Under the pieces are notes generated by a model. The model was given only the letters and a program-made list of their open reading frames with translations, was not told the origin of the DNA and did no database searches. From Eudorina sp. 2006-703-Eu-15 (taxonomy: Eukaryota; Chlorophyta; Chlorophyceae; Chlamydomonadales; Volvocaceae): a stretch of DNA of 64,000 nt. The first letter of the stretch is position 1; the number at the start of each line of letters is the position of its first letter. Below, in pieces: positions 53,601 to 64,000 of this stretch. A program made the position numbers and the translations under genes. The DNA lies in assembly GCA_003117195.1 (NCBI GenBank), contig BDSI01000052.1:621501-685500 (forward strand), written 5' to 3'.

Positions 53601-56572
53601 GCCCCCGCCGGCCCAGCTGACCCATTCACTGCCGGCTGGGGGCCCAGCTGACCCATTCACTGCCGGCTGGGGCCCAGCTGACCCATTCACTGCCGGCTGG
53701 GGGCCCAGCTGACCCATTCACTGCCGGCTGGGGGCCCAGCTGACCCATTCACTGCCGGCTGGGGGCCCAGCTGACCCATTCACTGCCGGCTGGGGGCCCA
53801 GCTGACCCATTCACTGCCGGCTGGGGCCCAGCTGACCCATTCACTGCCGGCTGGGGGCCCAGCTGACCCATTCACTGCCGGCTGGGGGCCCAGCTGACCC
53901 ATTCACTGCCGGCTGGGGGCCCAGCTGACCCATTCACTGCCGGCTGGGCCCGCCCCCCCCGCGGCCCAGCTGACCCATTCACTGCCGGCTGGGGCCCAGC
54001 TGACCCATTCACTGCCGGCTGGGGCCCAGCTGACCCATTCACTGCCGGCTGGGGGCCCAGCTGACCCATTCACTGCCGGCTGGGGGCCCAGCTGACCCAT
54101 TCACTGCCGGCTGGGGGCCCAGCTGACCCATTCACTGCCGGCTGGGGGCCCAGCTGACCCATTCACTGCCGGCTGGGGGCCCAGCTGACCCATTCACTGC
54201 CGGCTGGGGCCCAGCTGACCCATTCACTGCCGGCTGGGGGCCCAGCTGACCCATTCACTGCCGGCTGGGGCCCAGCTGACCCATTCACTGCCGGCTGGGG
54301 GCCCAGCTGACCCATTCACTGCCGGCTGGGGGCCCAGCTGACCCATTCACTGCCGGCTGGGGGCCCAGCTGACCCATTCACTGCCGGCTGGGGGCCCAGC
54401 TGACCCATTCACTGCCGGCTGGGGGCCCAGCTGACCCATTCACTGCCGGCTGGGGCCCAGCTGACCCATTCACTGCCGGCTGGGGGCCCAGCTGACCCAT
54501 TCACTGCCGGCTGGGGGCCCAGCTGACCCATTCACTGCCGGCTGGGGGCCCAGCTGACCCATTCACTGCCGGCTGGGGGCCCAGCTGACCCATTCCTGCT
54601 TCCTGCGCCCCGCCGTGTGGTTCATCCTTTGCCCTCTCCCTCCATCGCCCATCCAGGTATCTTCTACGATTCCGGTGGCACAGCGGACCTCTGGCAGCAA
54701 CTGGGCCCCGCAGTCCGGGCCGCCACGCTGGAGCGCCTGGCACCCACCGACCTGCCCCGCTCCCTGGATGGGATGCTCCGGGACATCCTCGCTCACCCGC
54801 CCCCGCGGGTGCCCGCGCCACCGCTCGGGTCCGGGGCGCCCCCGTCCTTCACACCTGCACTGGCTGAGCTGCTGTCGGCCCTCCTCCGGAACCAAATGCG
54901 GCGGCGCTACGAAGCTGAGAGGCAGTCGTCACACGAGGGTGCCGCCGGCAGCGACGACGGGGCCGCGGCCGCGGGTGTGGCGCCGGACGATCGCCGTCCC
55001 GGCCTCAGCAAGGACCGGTGCGTGGCCGCGCAGTCGGAGCTGGGCGTCGTGATCTCGCTGCTCAAGGTGTTGAGGCGGGGGGAGCTGCAGATGCTGCATC
55101 AGGAGCAGCTGCAGCAGCAGGAGCTGCAGCAGGAGCAGGAGCAACAGGCGGAAACACTCGACCGGCGGCGCATCCTGGCGCGCTTCATGGCCTTGCTTTG
55201 CTTCACCCGGGGCGCGGGCCTGGCGGGACTCATGGACGATGTTACGACGGAACTTAACCTCATGCAGCAGCAGCAGCGGGGAAGCGGATCGCCGGAGCCG
55301 CCGCAGCAGCAGGACGGCCGTCGGGCGGCAAGGAGCAGCGGCGGCGGCGGCGGCGGAAGCCGCGTGCAGCACAAGGGAAGCAGCAGTAACGTTAAGAGCG
55401 GCAGCTGCAGCGGCGGCGGCAGGGAGACAGCCGCTGCGGCAGGATCGAGCACGTTGGCGTTGGTCGTGCAGACCCTGTCTGCATGCGGCTTCTGCCTGCT
55501 GCGTTACTTTGAGCGGATGGTCGTGGCGGCGAACACCGCCCTGGCGGCAGCAGCTCAGCTCGGCAGCGGCAGCGGCGGGGGCCGTACGTCAGCCGACCAG
55601 GCCGGCAGCGCCGCCGCCGCCAGCGATGACGGCAGCGCGGCCAAGTTATTCGCCGTCGCTTTAAGGATCGCGGAGGCGGCGGGACGCGTGCTGCGTGTGG
55701 CCGCTGAAAGCCTTCCGCCCGCAGTGCTGACGGAGGTGGCACCTCAGCGGCTGCTGGCGGCGCTGGGCGCGCTGTTGCTGCGCCTACAGCGGTCCCGGTC
55801 CAGCTGCGCCTTCGTCACCCGGGATACCATCGCGGCCTCGAAGATCCTGATTCATACAACCAAGATGTACATCGCGCGTACTGTGATGGCTTTGTCGGCG
55901 GATGAGCGGCTGCTGGCAGGCTGCGTGCCGGGCTGGCTGTGGGCCGAGCCGTGTGAGCTCACTGACGAGGAAGAAGATGAGCCGACGTGGGCCGTTGACC
56001 TTGATGCGCTGGCGGCGCTCCTTGACACCGCCTCCGTGACACCCGGTTCTCCTGACGCAGAGCAACGGCAGCAGCAGTCGCAGAGGCGCAGTGATGTACG
56101 GCTGCCGTACAACCCCATCGTCACCGTCGAGCTAGGGGTTAACGATCCCGCAGCTTTGCGCTTCGCCAGCTGGGACTGGGCAACGGAGCACGGGCGCCGC
56201 CAGGGCGAGGTGGCGGCGATGGCGCGGCGGTATCTGCGGGACAATGGATCGCGGCACGTGGGAATCCGATGGGGCATCCCCCTAGAGGCTTCACCGGGTA
56301 TGGATGCGGCAGTGGCGGGCGGACAGCCGACGGACGACGGCTGCGGCGTGCAGGGCATGTGGCCGCCGCGACTGCTGCGACTCTGCGCCAACCCGTCGTG
56401 CGGCGATTTCAGCGGCGGCAGCGAGACTGAGCTTAAACTGCGGCTGTGCAGCAGGTGCAAGGCGGTGCGGTACTGCAGTACGGCATGCCAGAAGGACCAC
56501 TGGCGCGCGCATCGGTGGGAGTGCGCGGCCTGGGCGGCGGAACAGGAGCAGCAGCAGCAGCACGTGTCGTAG
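50607..56572 (+). CDS. MYND-type zinc finger protein (2 exons, 1359 aa)
   Basis: Exons 50607-52770 and 54657-56572 join in phase (…HFMRG/IFYDSGG…). The body is long, Ala/Gly/Gln-rich and largely helical, with poly-Gln (about 170-205) and several Ser/Gly runs. I recognise no domain before the end. The C-terminus is a complete MYND finger: Cys 1298, 1303, 1319, 1322, 1328, 1332, His 1340 and Cys 1344, with YCSTACQKDHWRAHRWEC. MYND fingers bind two zinc ions and usually mediate protein-protein contact. Volvocine algae carry many such large MYND proteins of unknown role. No SET domain is seen, so it is not a SMYD methyltransferase. The only intron is 1.9 kb and mostly a 31-bp minisatellite. Confidence 0.85.
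53071..54595. repeat. 31-bp minisatellite filling the MYND gene intron (about 49 units)
   Basis: The unit reads GCTGACCCATTCACTG followed by CCGGCTGGGGGCCCA. Units differ mainly in G-run length (3-5) and a CCGG/CTGG change concentrated in the first third. Two GC-rich insertions sit near 53590 and 53945. Copy number is the length divided by the period. The array stops about 60 bases before the exon 2 acceptor. Confidence 0.97.
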
Positions 56573-58917
56573 GGGGGTTAATACGTAGCGGATGATTTAT
56601 ACGTAGCGGATGAGGGGAGAGGTTGCGGGGGAAACAGTACTGGTTGTTCTTACCCCGGACGTTGGCCATTACACTCACGTCATTCGCAGTTTGGCCGCAC
56701 GGCACGTTGATGCAAGATGAAGACGGTGGCGCGGTATGAATGCAAGCTGGCCTAGCCTTCCCAAGCGAAAGCAGCGTTGCGGAACGGCGAAAGCGCCCGC
56801 GGGTTACGGGGTACAGGGTACGGGGTACAGCGTACAGGATACGGGGTACGGGGCGGGATTGGACGACAAGGCACCGTATGTGGGGGCTCTGGGCTGCCCA
56901 GCTGTGCGGGGAATGTTGCAAGGGTTTTTGGGTACAGTGGTGGGTTGACGCGGGTCGACAAGCGGCGCGCATTGGGGGCCAAAAAGCCGAAAGCTGGGCG
57001 GTGCACGGCGTCGTTATTCTTCCGATTACCGGATGGGCGGGCTGCAGCGATAGTGGATCCACATTGACAAGTACAGTCATCGTACGGCGTGGCATGTTTC
57101 GCGGCAGCTCATTGGATGAGCTGCCAGCGGGCAGGCCCACGCCTTGCTGTCGCACGCTGCTGGTCACTACATTTGTCTTCTCCCTATCGGCACCGCTTGT
57201 GTGTATGTGTATGTCGGGGTATCCTAGGGCACAAGCAGGGTGGCGGCGCGACTGTCATGCACCACAAATGGATGAACCGTACACATGCCGTTCATGATGA
57301 ACCGTACACATGCCGTACATGGAATACATACATGGACCACAACGCTCCGCGTCTCGCGTGCGGCGGCTTGTTAGGCCAAGTACGACACGATGCTGATTGT
57401 GGATTTATTTGCGCGCTGTGCACCGTGCGTGGTTGCGTTGCACCGTCGAGCACCGGAGGACGGGGCGGTTGTAACAGGAATTCGAGTCCCTTCGCATCAA
57501 GTGCGGCTTTCAACCTCGTGGAGTCATGTTACAGCGGTGACGGGCGACTAGTGACGGGTGCTCGCCGCACCACGCCTGTCGGGGTGCCGACTGTCCGGTC
57601 ATGTCGGGCTGCCGGGTCGGATCACCCCCCCCGGGATCACGCACGAGATGGATTGCAACACGAACCGCCGTGGGTTGCGACTGACAGGCAGGGACCCGCC
57701 GTGGGTCGCCATCATCCTTGCGTCAAGGATGGCTTCTGGCAGCCGGCTCGAGGGCGGGGACGGGGAGCACCCCTGCAGCCGAGCAGGGTGTCCATTACTA
57801 TCAGTACCATTTTCATCCGGACGTAATTCCGCAGGGCCTCATACAGCGACCGCCGACGTACGCCCACCCAAGCAGCGGCCCCTGCTTCGAGGCCCGCTCC
57901 CGGCTGATATGTCTCCTAAGGGCGCAAGCGTCGTATGCTCAGCACTCGGGAGGGCCTGGCGTGTCTGTTCGAGCAAGTGAGTCATGTGACTGGTGGGCTA
58001 GTCGTGGGAGTCACCCCTGGAGTGCGGTCAGGAGCTTTCGTGTTTCGATTGCACATTGGCCTCCCCGCCACCTTTTCGGGTCCTGCTAAGAAATGCAGTA
58101 CGTCGGGAATCCACATCGCTGGGCACGTGAACGGTAAGACGGCCCCGCTCCCGGGAGTTGGTACCCACCTTCGGGCTACTTGTTTGATGACGGGTGAAAG
58201 GGCGCGCTCGCTGCACGGCCATCCCGCATGGGGCGAATCGGCAAGCCCTAGCCCTGGCCACCTATTTGCGCACGGCGATCATCATTGACGGTTGTTTGCT
58301 CTACCAGCCTGAGTTTTTTACAACCCAACCAGACCCAACCAACTCTGCAATATTATTTCCTCCAGACCAAACACCCGCGAAAACGGCCCGTTACTTGGTC
58401 GAATTCGGTAATGATTGGGCAATATGCTTCCAGAAAATTGGAGAATGTCGCTTTATAAAATATCCCCCTTTGTGTGGTGATCGGCGCCAGAACCCAGCTC
58501 ATATGCACACGAGTGTGCACAGCTAGAAATGCACTTTTTGACTTGAAATAGCTGGATAATGACCAAAGATGACCGATGCTCTGCATGACAATGTGTTGGG
58601 CGTCAATGACGGCCCACTGACGGCCCGTCGACGATTTGGGGGTTCGCCACCCGTTGACGGTTGGTCGTGACTGCGCCAACCGTTTTTGGAGGGCAAAGGG
58701 CAAAGCGCAATTCCCGAGTATCACTATGACTGCACTTCGTAAGTGAGCTGATGCTACTAGAATTTCGTCATAGTATACATATAACGTCAAGGTCCTGATC
58801 ACTCGGCAACATCCAGACGACCTCGTTGCTAGGAAGGTTACTAGCTTGACTGTCAAGCTGCACCTGCAGTTAACTCAAAATTAATTCATTATTCGTCTCA
58901 GATCTTCAACTCACATC
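56573..58917. other. Intergenic region between the MYND and second LRR genes
   Basis: No gene seen. Contains a GGGTACGG/GGTACAG short tandem cluster at about 56805-56865 and a duplicated GAACCGTACACATGCCGT segment near 57275-57320. The region 58270-58900 is AT-richer and probably includes the promoter of the gene at 58918. Confidence 0.45.
57470..57474 (+). terminator. TGTAA, possible MYND gene poly(A) signal
   Basis: Lies about 900 bases after the stop codon in the right orientation. It is distant but within the range seen in this lineage. Confidence 0.3.
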
Positions 58918-61900
58918 ATGACGAAGGCCACGCGCGCGCGGTTGCGGCGCGAAAGCGGGCTTCCTGAAAACTTGCTGGGCGCGCTTCGCATCTTTCTGGA
59001 ACGGTCATCGTCAGTGGACTCAGCCAGCCTTCAATTTGTGGGGTTGCGGCAAGTCTGTGGCACCTTGCGGGAGTTGTTCGACCGGGTGGCAGTTCGGCGG
59101 CTGGTGCTGTGCTGCCGCGCCTTACACGCGACAGCGGACAGGCCGCCCCTCTCGCCCCGACAAATCGAGGCGACCGTCGCCAGAGCGGTGGCGCGAGGCT
59201 GCAGGCCCGACTCTTTGCGCATCGCCGCGCCGTGGTCCCCCGACTGGAAGGCCTTCGCTCCACACGGGTGGGTGTGTGACCTCCTGCTGACGGTCAGTCC
59301 CCTCCTGAGTTCTCATGAAAGCATAAGCTCACGAAACTATCATCAAAGTTACAACAAAGGCGCCTGCAAGGCACTAGCAGTGGCCTTCTCTCGTTAGGCA
59401 GGCCGGGTGGGGCCCCGCTGTGTAGGAGGCAACGCGCAACAAGCCCTAGACGTACACGTTGACGCCTGTCAGCAGCAACCCTACGTCGCTACGAAACCCG
59501 TCCGTACCCTCGAAAGCTCTAGGGACCACTGCTACAAGCATCACATGCCGTACTGATGCCGTACTCAACACGTACGCAACTCCTTCGAGCTCACAAGTCT
59601 AGGGTTTCCTGTCGTTGCAGTGAGGACACCGTCGGTCGGTTGCCTGCTTCATGGGCTGGAACTTCATGGGCTGGAACTGAGAAATACATCGACTGGAACA
59701 CTGCCGACGGCCGCAAGGGGATGCACGAGGTCGCAACCGCCTTGACCCTTCGTACACTGAAAGGGCAAGGATAGGCCACTAGGCCCGGCTAACAAGCTGG
59801 AATCCTTCATTGTTATCAATTGGCCCGTCCTCAGCTGCACGTGCCCCTTTGTTGTTTCTGCCCTTTTGACAGGACGGCGTTTCTGCGCGCTGCGGCTCGT
59901 GCGGGCTCCGTCACTCGCGTCAAGCTGGAGACGTGCACCCCGATGACGGATGACCTCGTCCGCGCCATCGCGGGTGTCAGTCGTAAAATCTCGCACCTGG
60001 AGATAGACCCATTCACCCTGATGCCAGGCGACAGGGCGCGACTCCAACTGGATCCGAAGATCGGCGAGGCAGCCGGACGGTTGCTGCAGCTCGTGGGTCC
60101 ACACCTGCGCGAGCTGCACATCGTGAGAACACACAAGGAACTCTTCCCCTGGCCAGCGTTGATGTCACTGTCGTACTGTACGGCACTTAGCACGCTCCAG
60201 CTGGGGTGTGACTACACATTCAAGGAAGGGCATGGGTACCAAACCATACTGTGTAAGTTGAGCGCGGGGCGCTTTTGCGTTTTGTTTTAAACCATTGATA
60301 TGATTTCAAAGCCCTGGTTGGGCGAAGTTACCGGTGGGGCCACGGTGCCAGCCATGCTGCCGTGTTCCGTGCCGTATCATGTGTACATGGGCGTCACCTT
60401 TGAACTGTGAAGTTGCAACGTCCAAGCCATTTCTTCCGATGTATGTGGTGCGGCACTGGAAAGCAACCTGCTCGTGCGAAGCGCCCATAATGAACACCTA
60501 GCGACTTGAAATGTACTCGATTTGGACTCCCACCGATGACTCACACGCAGGGCACCGATCCCCACTTGTCTCCTGTCCTGTTTCGAAAGAGTTGCCGCAC
60601 ACATGCGCCCTATGAACTTGTTACACAGTGATGGCCATACCCACGGCCGTGTGATGTATGTGCGTCCCATGGTGCCGCGGCATACGTACACACACACACA
60701 CACACCTGTTCTGCCTGCCTAAATAACACACACAAACATGCGACATGCCGCTCACCTCTCCTGCTGGTGCGCCTGCTCCGCGAATGGCCGCCGGCTTCCT
60801 GCAAGAAACACTGCGCGCCCTGGCAATAATGCGGTTCGCCTACATTTGCTGCAGCCGAGCCCGCATTTTTGGCGGCCCTATCGACTCTTCGCAACCTGAG
60901 GCGCCTAGAGTTCATTGGCAAAGCTCCGCCGTCTGCTGACCCGTCGATGCGGAAGGCAACGGCATCCCACCTGGGCTCATGCCTGCGCGCGTTGACAGCC
61001 CTGACCAGCCTCAAGCTCAACAGGCTGGCGTACTGCCTCACTGCGGGAACGGAGAATATGGACGATCAGGACCTGTCGGGCAAGTCAGCAGCGTCGGCCT
61101 CGTCGAATGCCGCAGAGGAGGCCGACGAATGGCGGACGCTGGTCGAGGCCGCGAAGCGCATGCCGGGGCTCGCGGAGCTACACACTCGCGCCAGGGCCGA
61201 CGCGGCTGACCTTGCGTCGTTGGCATCGCTCAAAGTGTTGCGGGTCACGTCTCTTACTGTGCCCGACGCCGCCGGAGGCAACGGATTCGAGGGTCGCTCG
61301 GGCAAGCAGCCGGTCTGCCACCTGCCGCCCCTCCTGGAGCACCTGGCCGTGTATGCGCCGCTGTCGCTCCGTGTCGCCGCAGCGCTCCGGCCGTCGCCTG
61401 ATGCGCGGCCCGGAGCTGTCGTCGCACTACATGCGGTCGGACCAGACGGGGGCGGATTCGATGTCGACAAGCATTTCTGGGGCTTGCAGATTCGGGACGA
61501 GGACGACTCAGACGTCTTGGATGGCGAGGGCCATTTGACCGGGGAGACGGTCAAGCGGCTGCACGCGGCCTTCACAAACCTGAAGGCCACGTTTGGAGGC
61601 GCGCTTGTGGCGGGCCCCGGCAAAGGCGCTGCGCAGCTGCAGCTTCGAGTAGTCTGCGCGGCTGACGTGCCCGCCGAGCCGCCGGAGACGACGCGCAGCG
61701 TTTCGGGGCCGTACCACAGGCGGCGCGGCGCCGCCACGCACGTCGGGTGCTGGCTGGGCAGGTTTGCGGCGGTGCTCGCGCCGCTGAGCGGCCTCGAGCT
61801 GCGGGGGTTTGCGCTATCACCGCTGGACATGCTGGACATGAGCAGGTGCCTGGCGGAGATCCAAGTAAGCGGCTCGCTGTGACGCCGTGTGCTCGCAGCC

Positions 61901-62439
61901 CGCCTGGCTGATGGTTGTCTTGTCCAGTTCGCCATCTCCCTAGCTCCTGCTGCTCGCCCTCTCCGCAGCTGAAGGTGTAACCCCATGTCCGCCGCTTGCC
62001 ATCGAATCACTGCGCACGCACGCGTCCCATCTGCTGTCCCTTATCCTCGCAGTCCCTGGAGCTGCGCGACTGCTCGTATGGCCTCTCTTCTCTGCCACTG
62101 CTGGCGGGTTTGAAGGCCCTGGAGCACCTGTCCTTGTACGTCACCGACTGGGAGAACGCTTACAACGAGGACGACGACGCGATGACGGTCCCGGACGTGC
62201 AGGCCGCCTTTCTGGGCCTCTTGGCGCCCCTGGATGCCGGCGCTGCGATGACGACGCCCTCGGGCTTCTACGATTCGGACAAGACGCGGCTGCCGCTACC
62301 GCGGCTGCGGGAGCTGCGGCTCGAGTGCCGGGGCACCACAAGCCACGTGGTGCAGTGGCTGACGGATGCCTTGATCCCCGTGGAAGACGAGGTTGACCGA
62401 CGAGGTCCTGATGGCCCCTGCATCACCGTCACGCTGTGA
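58918..62439 (+). CDS. Leucine-rich repeat protein, volvocine family (4 exons, 708 aa)
   Basis: Exons: 58918-59267, 59873-60252, 60855-61864, 62053-62439; all in phase. The exon 1 donor is chosen by phase: the later GTCAGT option would cause a stop in exon 2. The head has LRQVCGTLRELFD and RGCRPDSLRIAA, matching the arrangement in the LRR gene at 40915. LRR-type strands follow (VTRVKLETC, ISHLEIDP, LRELHIVR, LSTLQLGC, LRRLEFIG, LTSLKLNR, LKVLRVTS, LEHLAVYA, then LSGLELRGF, SLELRDCS, LEHLSLYV, LRELRLECR). A 180-residue less repetitive insert lies in exon 3. Such proteins act as protein-binding scaffolds or possible SCF substrate receptors; the F-box identity of the head is unproven. No signal peptide or transmembrane segment is seen. 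Confidence 0.8.
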
Positions 62440-62665
62440 AACGAAGAGGATGCGCGCTGCCAGGAACGGCCTCGCACATACAAACATGGGGGGCGAACAG
62501 CTTTGTTGGAACTGTCAGGGGAGCCGGGGAATGTGTTGTGCGGTGGAGCTGCTCGTTGGTGTCTAGGTGGAGCACGTGGGGTCGTGCGGTCGTGTTGTTG
62601 GGTTGGGATGCATAGGGGGGAATATGGGCGCATGACCCTCCCCCCCGCCGCCGGACGCGCGGGCG

Positions 62666-62770
62666 GTGATGGCTGGGCGCGCAGTCCTTGGTAGGGGACG
62701 ATGACATGAGGTGCCTACGAAGTTGTCTGGGACGCCCGGTCGGGACGACGGGTCCACCTTGTCACGGTTA
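62666..62770 (+). repeat. SINE-like dispersed repeat, copy 3
   Basis: Runs from GTGATGGCTGGGCGCGCAG through CAGTCCTTGGTAGGGG to GGGTCCACCTTGTCACGG. It is collinear with copy 1 at 13562-13675 with about one change in six. It lies in the probable 3' UTR of the LRR gene. Confidence 0.6.
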
Positions 62771-62808
62771 TGACGTAGGGGTATGTGGTCGATGACACGA
62801 TGTCCGGA

Positions 62809-62813
62809 TGTAA
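62809..62813 (+). terminator. TGTAA polyadenylation-type signal of the second LRR gene
   Basis: Lies 370 bases after the stop codon, just beyond the SINE-like repeat, in an AT-richer context. Confidence 0.45.
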
Positions 62814-64000
62814 TTAGATGTATTGTTGTACATACTATTCTGCGGTCATGCTGGTGGCCCCGTGCGCAAATCCGTGCGGAAGCGGATTTGCCTTGCGCGG
62901 TATGCGTTGGTGACCTGTGCGGCATAGCCGCGGCTGTGATTAAGGTAGGCATGGCCGTCAGTTCGAGGCGCAGTGAGATCATCGTGGAGTCATGGTGACG
63001 GGCCTGGGGAGGCGAAATGACATCGGAGGACCGTATACCAACGGGCCGATGGGCCGCACTTGACATCTCATTGGTCCACGGTTGTGCAGTCGTCAGCGGG
63101 TAAGACAATGTGCATGGCATGCTATGGCGGGCACGGCAGCGCCCAGCAGTTTCCCCCATGCATCAAACCTAGGCATAGCTCCCGATCCTAAAAGTAAAGT
63201 GAAGACTGCGATGAAGCGACCGCTTTCGGCGCGCTGTCGTTGTTGCGTGCTTTTGGTTGGTGGGCTGCGCTATGCCGCTGAAGGATGTCAGGCCATTGCC
63301 AGCTGGTGTGGATGTGCTGCCATGATTGCCCAAATGGTCTCTGGGGGGGTGGGTGTGTTCTTTCGCAAGCAAGGCGTGCGTTTAACAAGAAGGCGTGCGT
63401 GTGTGTACATGCGTAGATGCATTCGAAAGACCCCCTGCCCGGCATCCAGGGTTCGTGGGGGCCTTAAATTTGCATGGCAGAGCCGGTGTGTACATGCTGT
63501 CGTACAGTACATCGTACTCCATGCGTCGTGTCGAAGCCACTCGAAGCCATAGAAAAATCCATCCCGTTGGCGATACCTCCCGCCGTACGAGGGTAAGAGC
63601 TTGGTCCTTGGCTCCCTACCCTCCGTCCACGATCTGGAGCGCAGTACAATCGCTGTCATGACCCACTCCAAATGGGAGACAGCTGCCACATCGTGATTGC
63701 AGGCCCGGGCGGGGCGCGTCTTGGGTGCGCTTGTGGCGCTGGTCTGGTGCAGCCTCGTGGCGCGGTTTTCCGTACACAGTAGTTGAGTAGAAGGCGAACG
63801 GCTGATAGCTTGATACCGATTGTCCGCTGGGGGTCCACCTCAAACGGCCGTCATGACGAGCCATGATGCCGAACCTCCATCATGACGTCATGCAGACTTG
63901 GCGCGCAACTGTGCAGTACAGGCCGCACCCGGGGACCTTCGCCCCTGCCAGCCAACGTTGCCCTTTTTGAGCCAAGCCAGCCTCAACGTACCCAACGAAA
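62814..64000. other. Non-coding right flank
   Basis: No gene is supported. Frames of 60-150 codons on both strands lack domains and usable splice context. Several GTAC-containing words occur (near 63485-63515). Confidence 0.4.

Noticed and set aside
53067..54600. Minus-strand frames repeating Val-Asn-Gly-Ser-Ala-Gly-Pro
   Set aside because: Produced by the 31-bp intronic minisatellite; the period is not a multiple of three and the frame drifts with G-run length.

Overview
The window looks like nuclear DNA of a volvocine (Chlamydomonadales) green alga. It is GC-rich, and its genes are broken into many short exons with GT...AG introns. TGTAA polyadenylation-type signals follow several genes. 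Intergenic and intronic DNA is full of micro- and minisatellites. Protein families fit a plant-lineage eukaryote: a plastid-type MATE transporter, GPN3, a VHS-GAT adaptor, MYND-finger and LRR proteins. All gene models were spliced by hand by matching donor and acceptor phase between exons. No alignment was run.

Layout: 865-6593 (+) MATE transporter, 10 exons. 9566-11001 (-) new membrane-anchored coiled-coil protein, 6 exons, head-to-head with 11588-15314 (+) GPN3 GTPase, 9 exons. 16110-17800 is a diverged dispersed repeat ('repeat A'), followed by a 7 kb satellite of about 27 units (17970-24960) and a tRNA-like Pol III box pair. 27349-33529 (-) is a 12-exon gene whose spliced product joins a signal peptide and ShKT domain to an aldo/keto reductase. 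35341-39489 (+) is a VHS-GAT clathrin adaptor, 6 exons. 40915-42411 (+) is an LRR protein, 3 exons. 42412-50606 is mostly repeats: microsatellites, a second repeat A copy (46297-47745), a 507-bp hAT-like non-autonomous transposon with intact target duplication (47783-48289), and a two-monomer relic of the same satellite (48361-48664). 50607-56572 (+) is a MYND-finger protein whose single 1.9 kb intron is largely a 31-bp minisatellite. 58918-62439 (+) is a second LRR protein, 4 exons, of the same family as the first.

The genes do not form one pathway; this is ordinary eukaryotic gene order. Three shared patterns stand out. Repeat A plus satellite occurs twice in the same order. Simple repeats sit against splice sites in several genes. 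The word GTACGGCA is scattered through the window, including at two splice acceptors. The most unusual single item is the predicted secreted or ER-targeted ShKT-aldo/keto reductase fusion.
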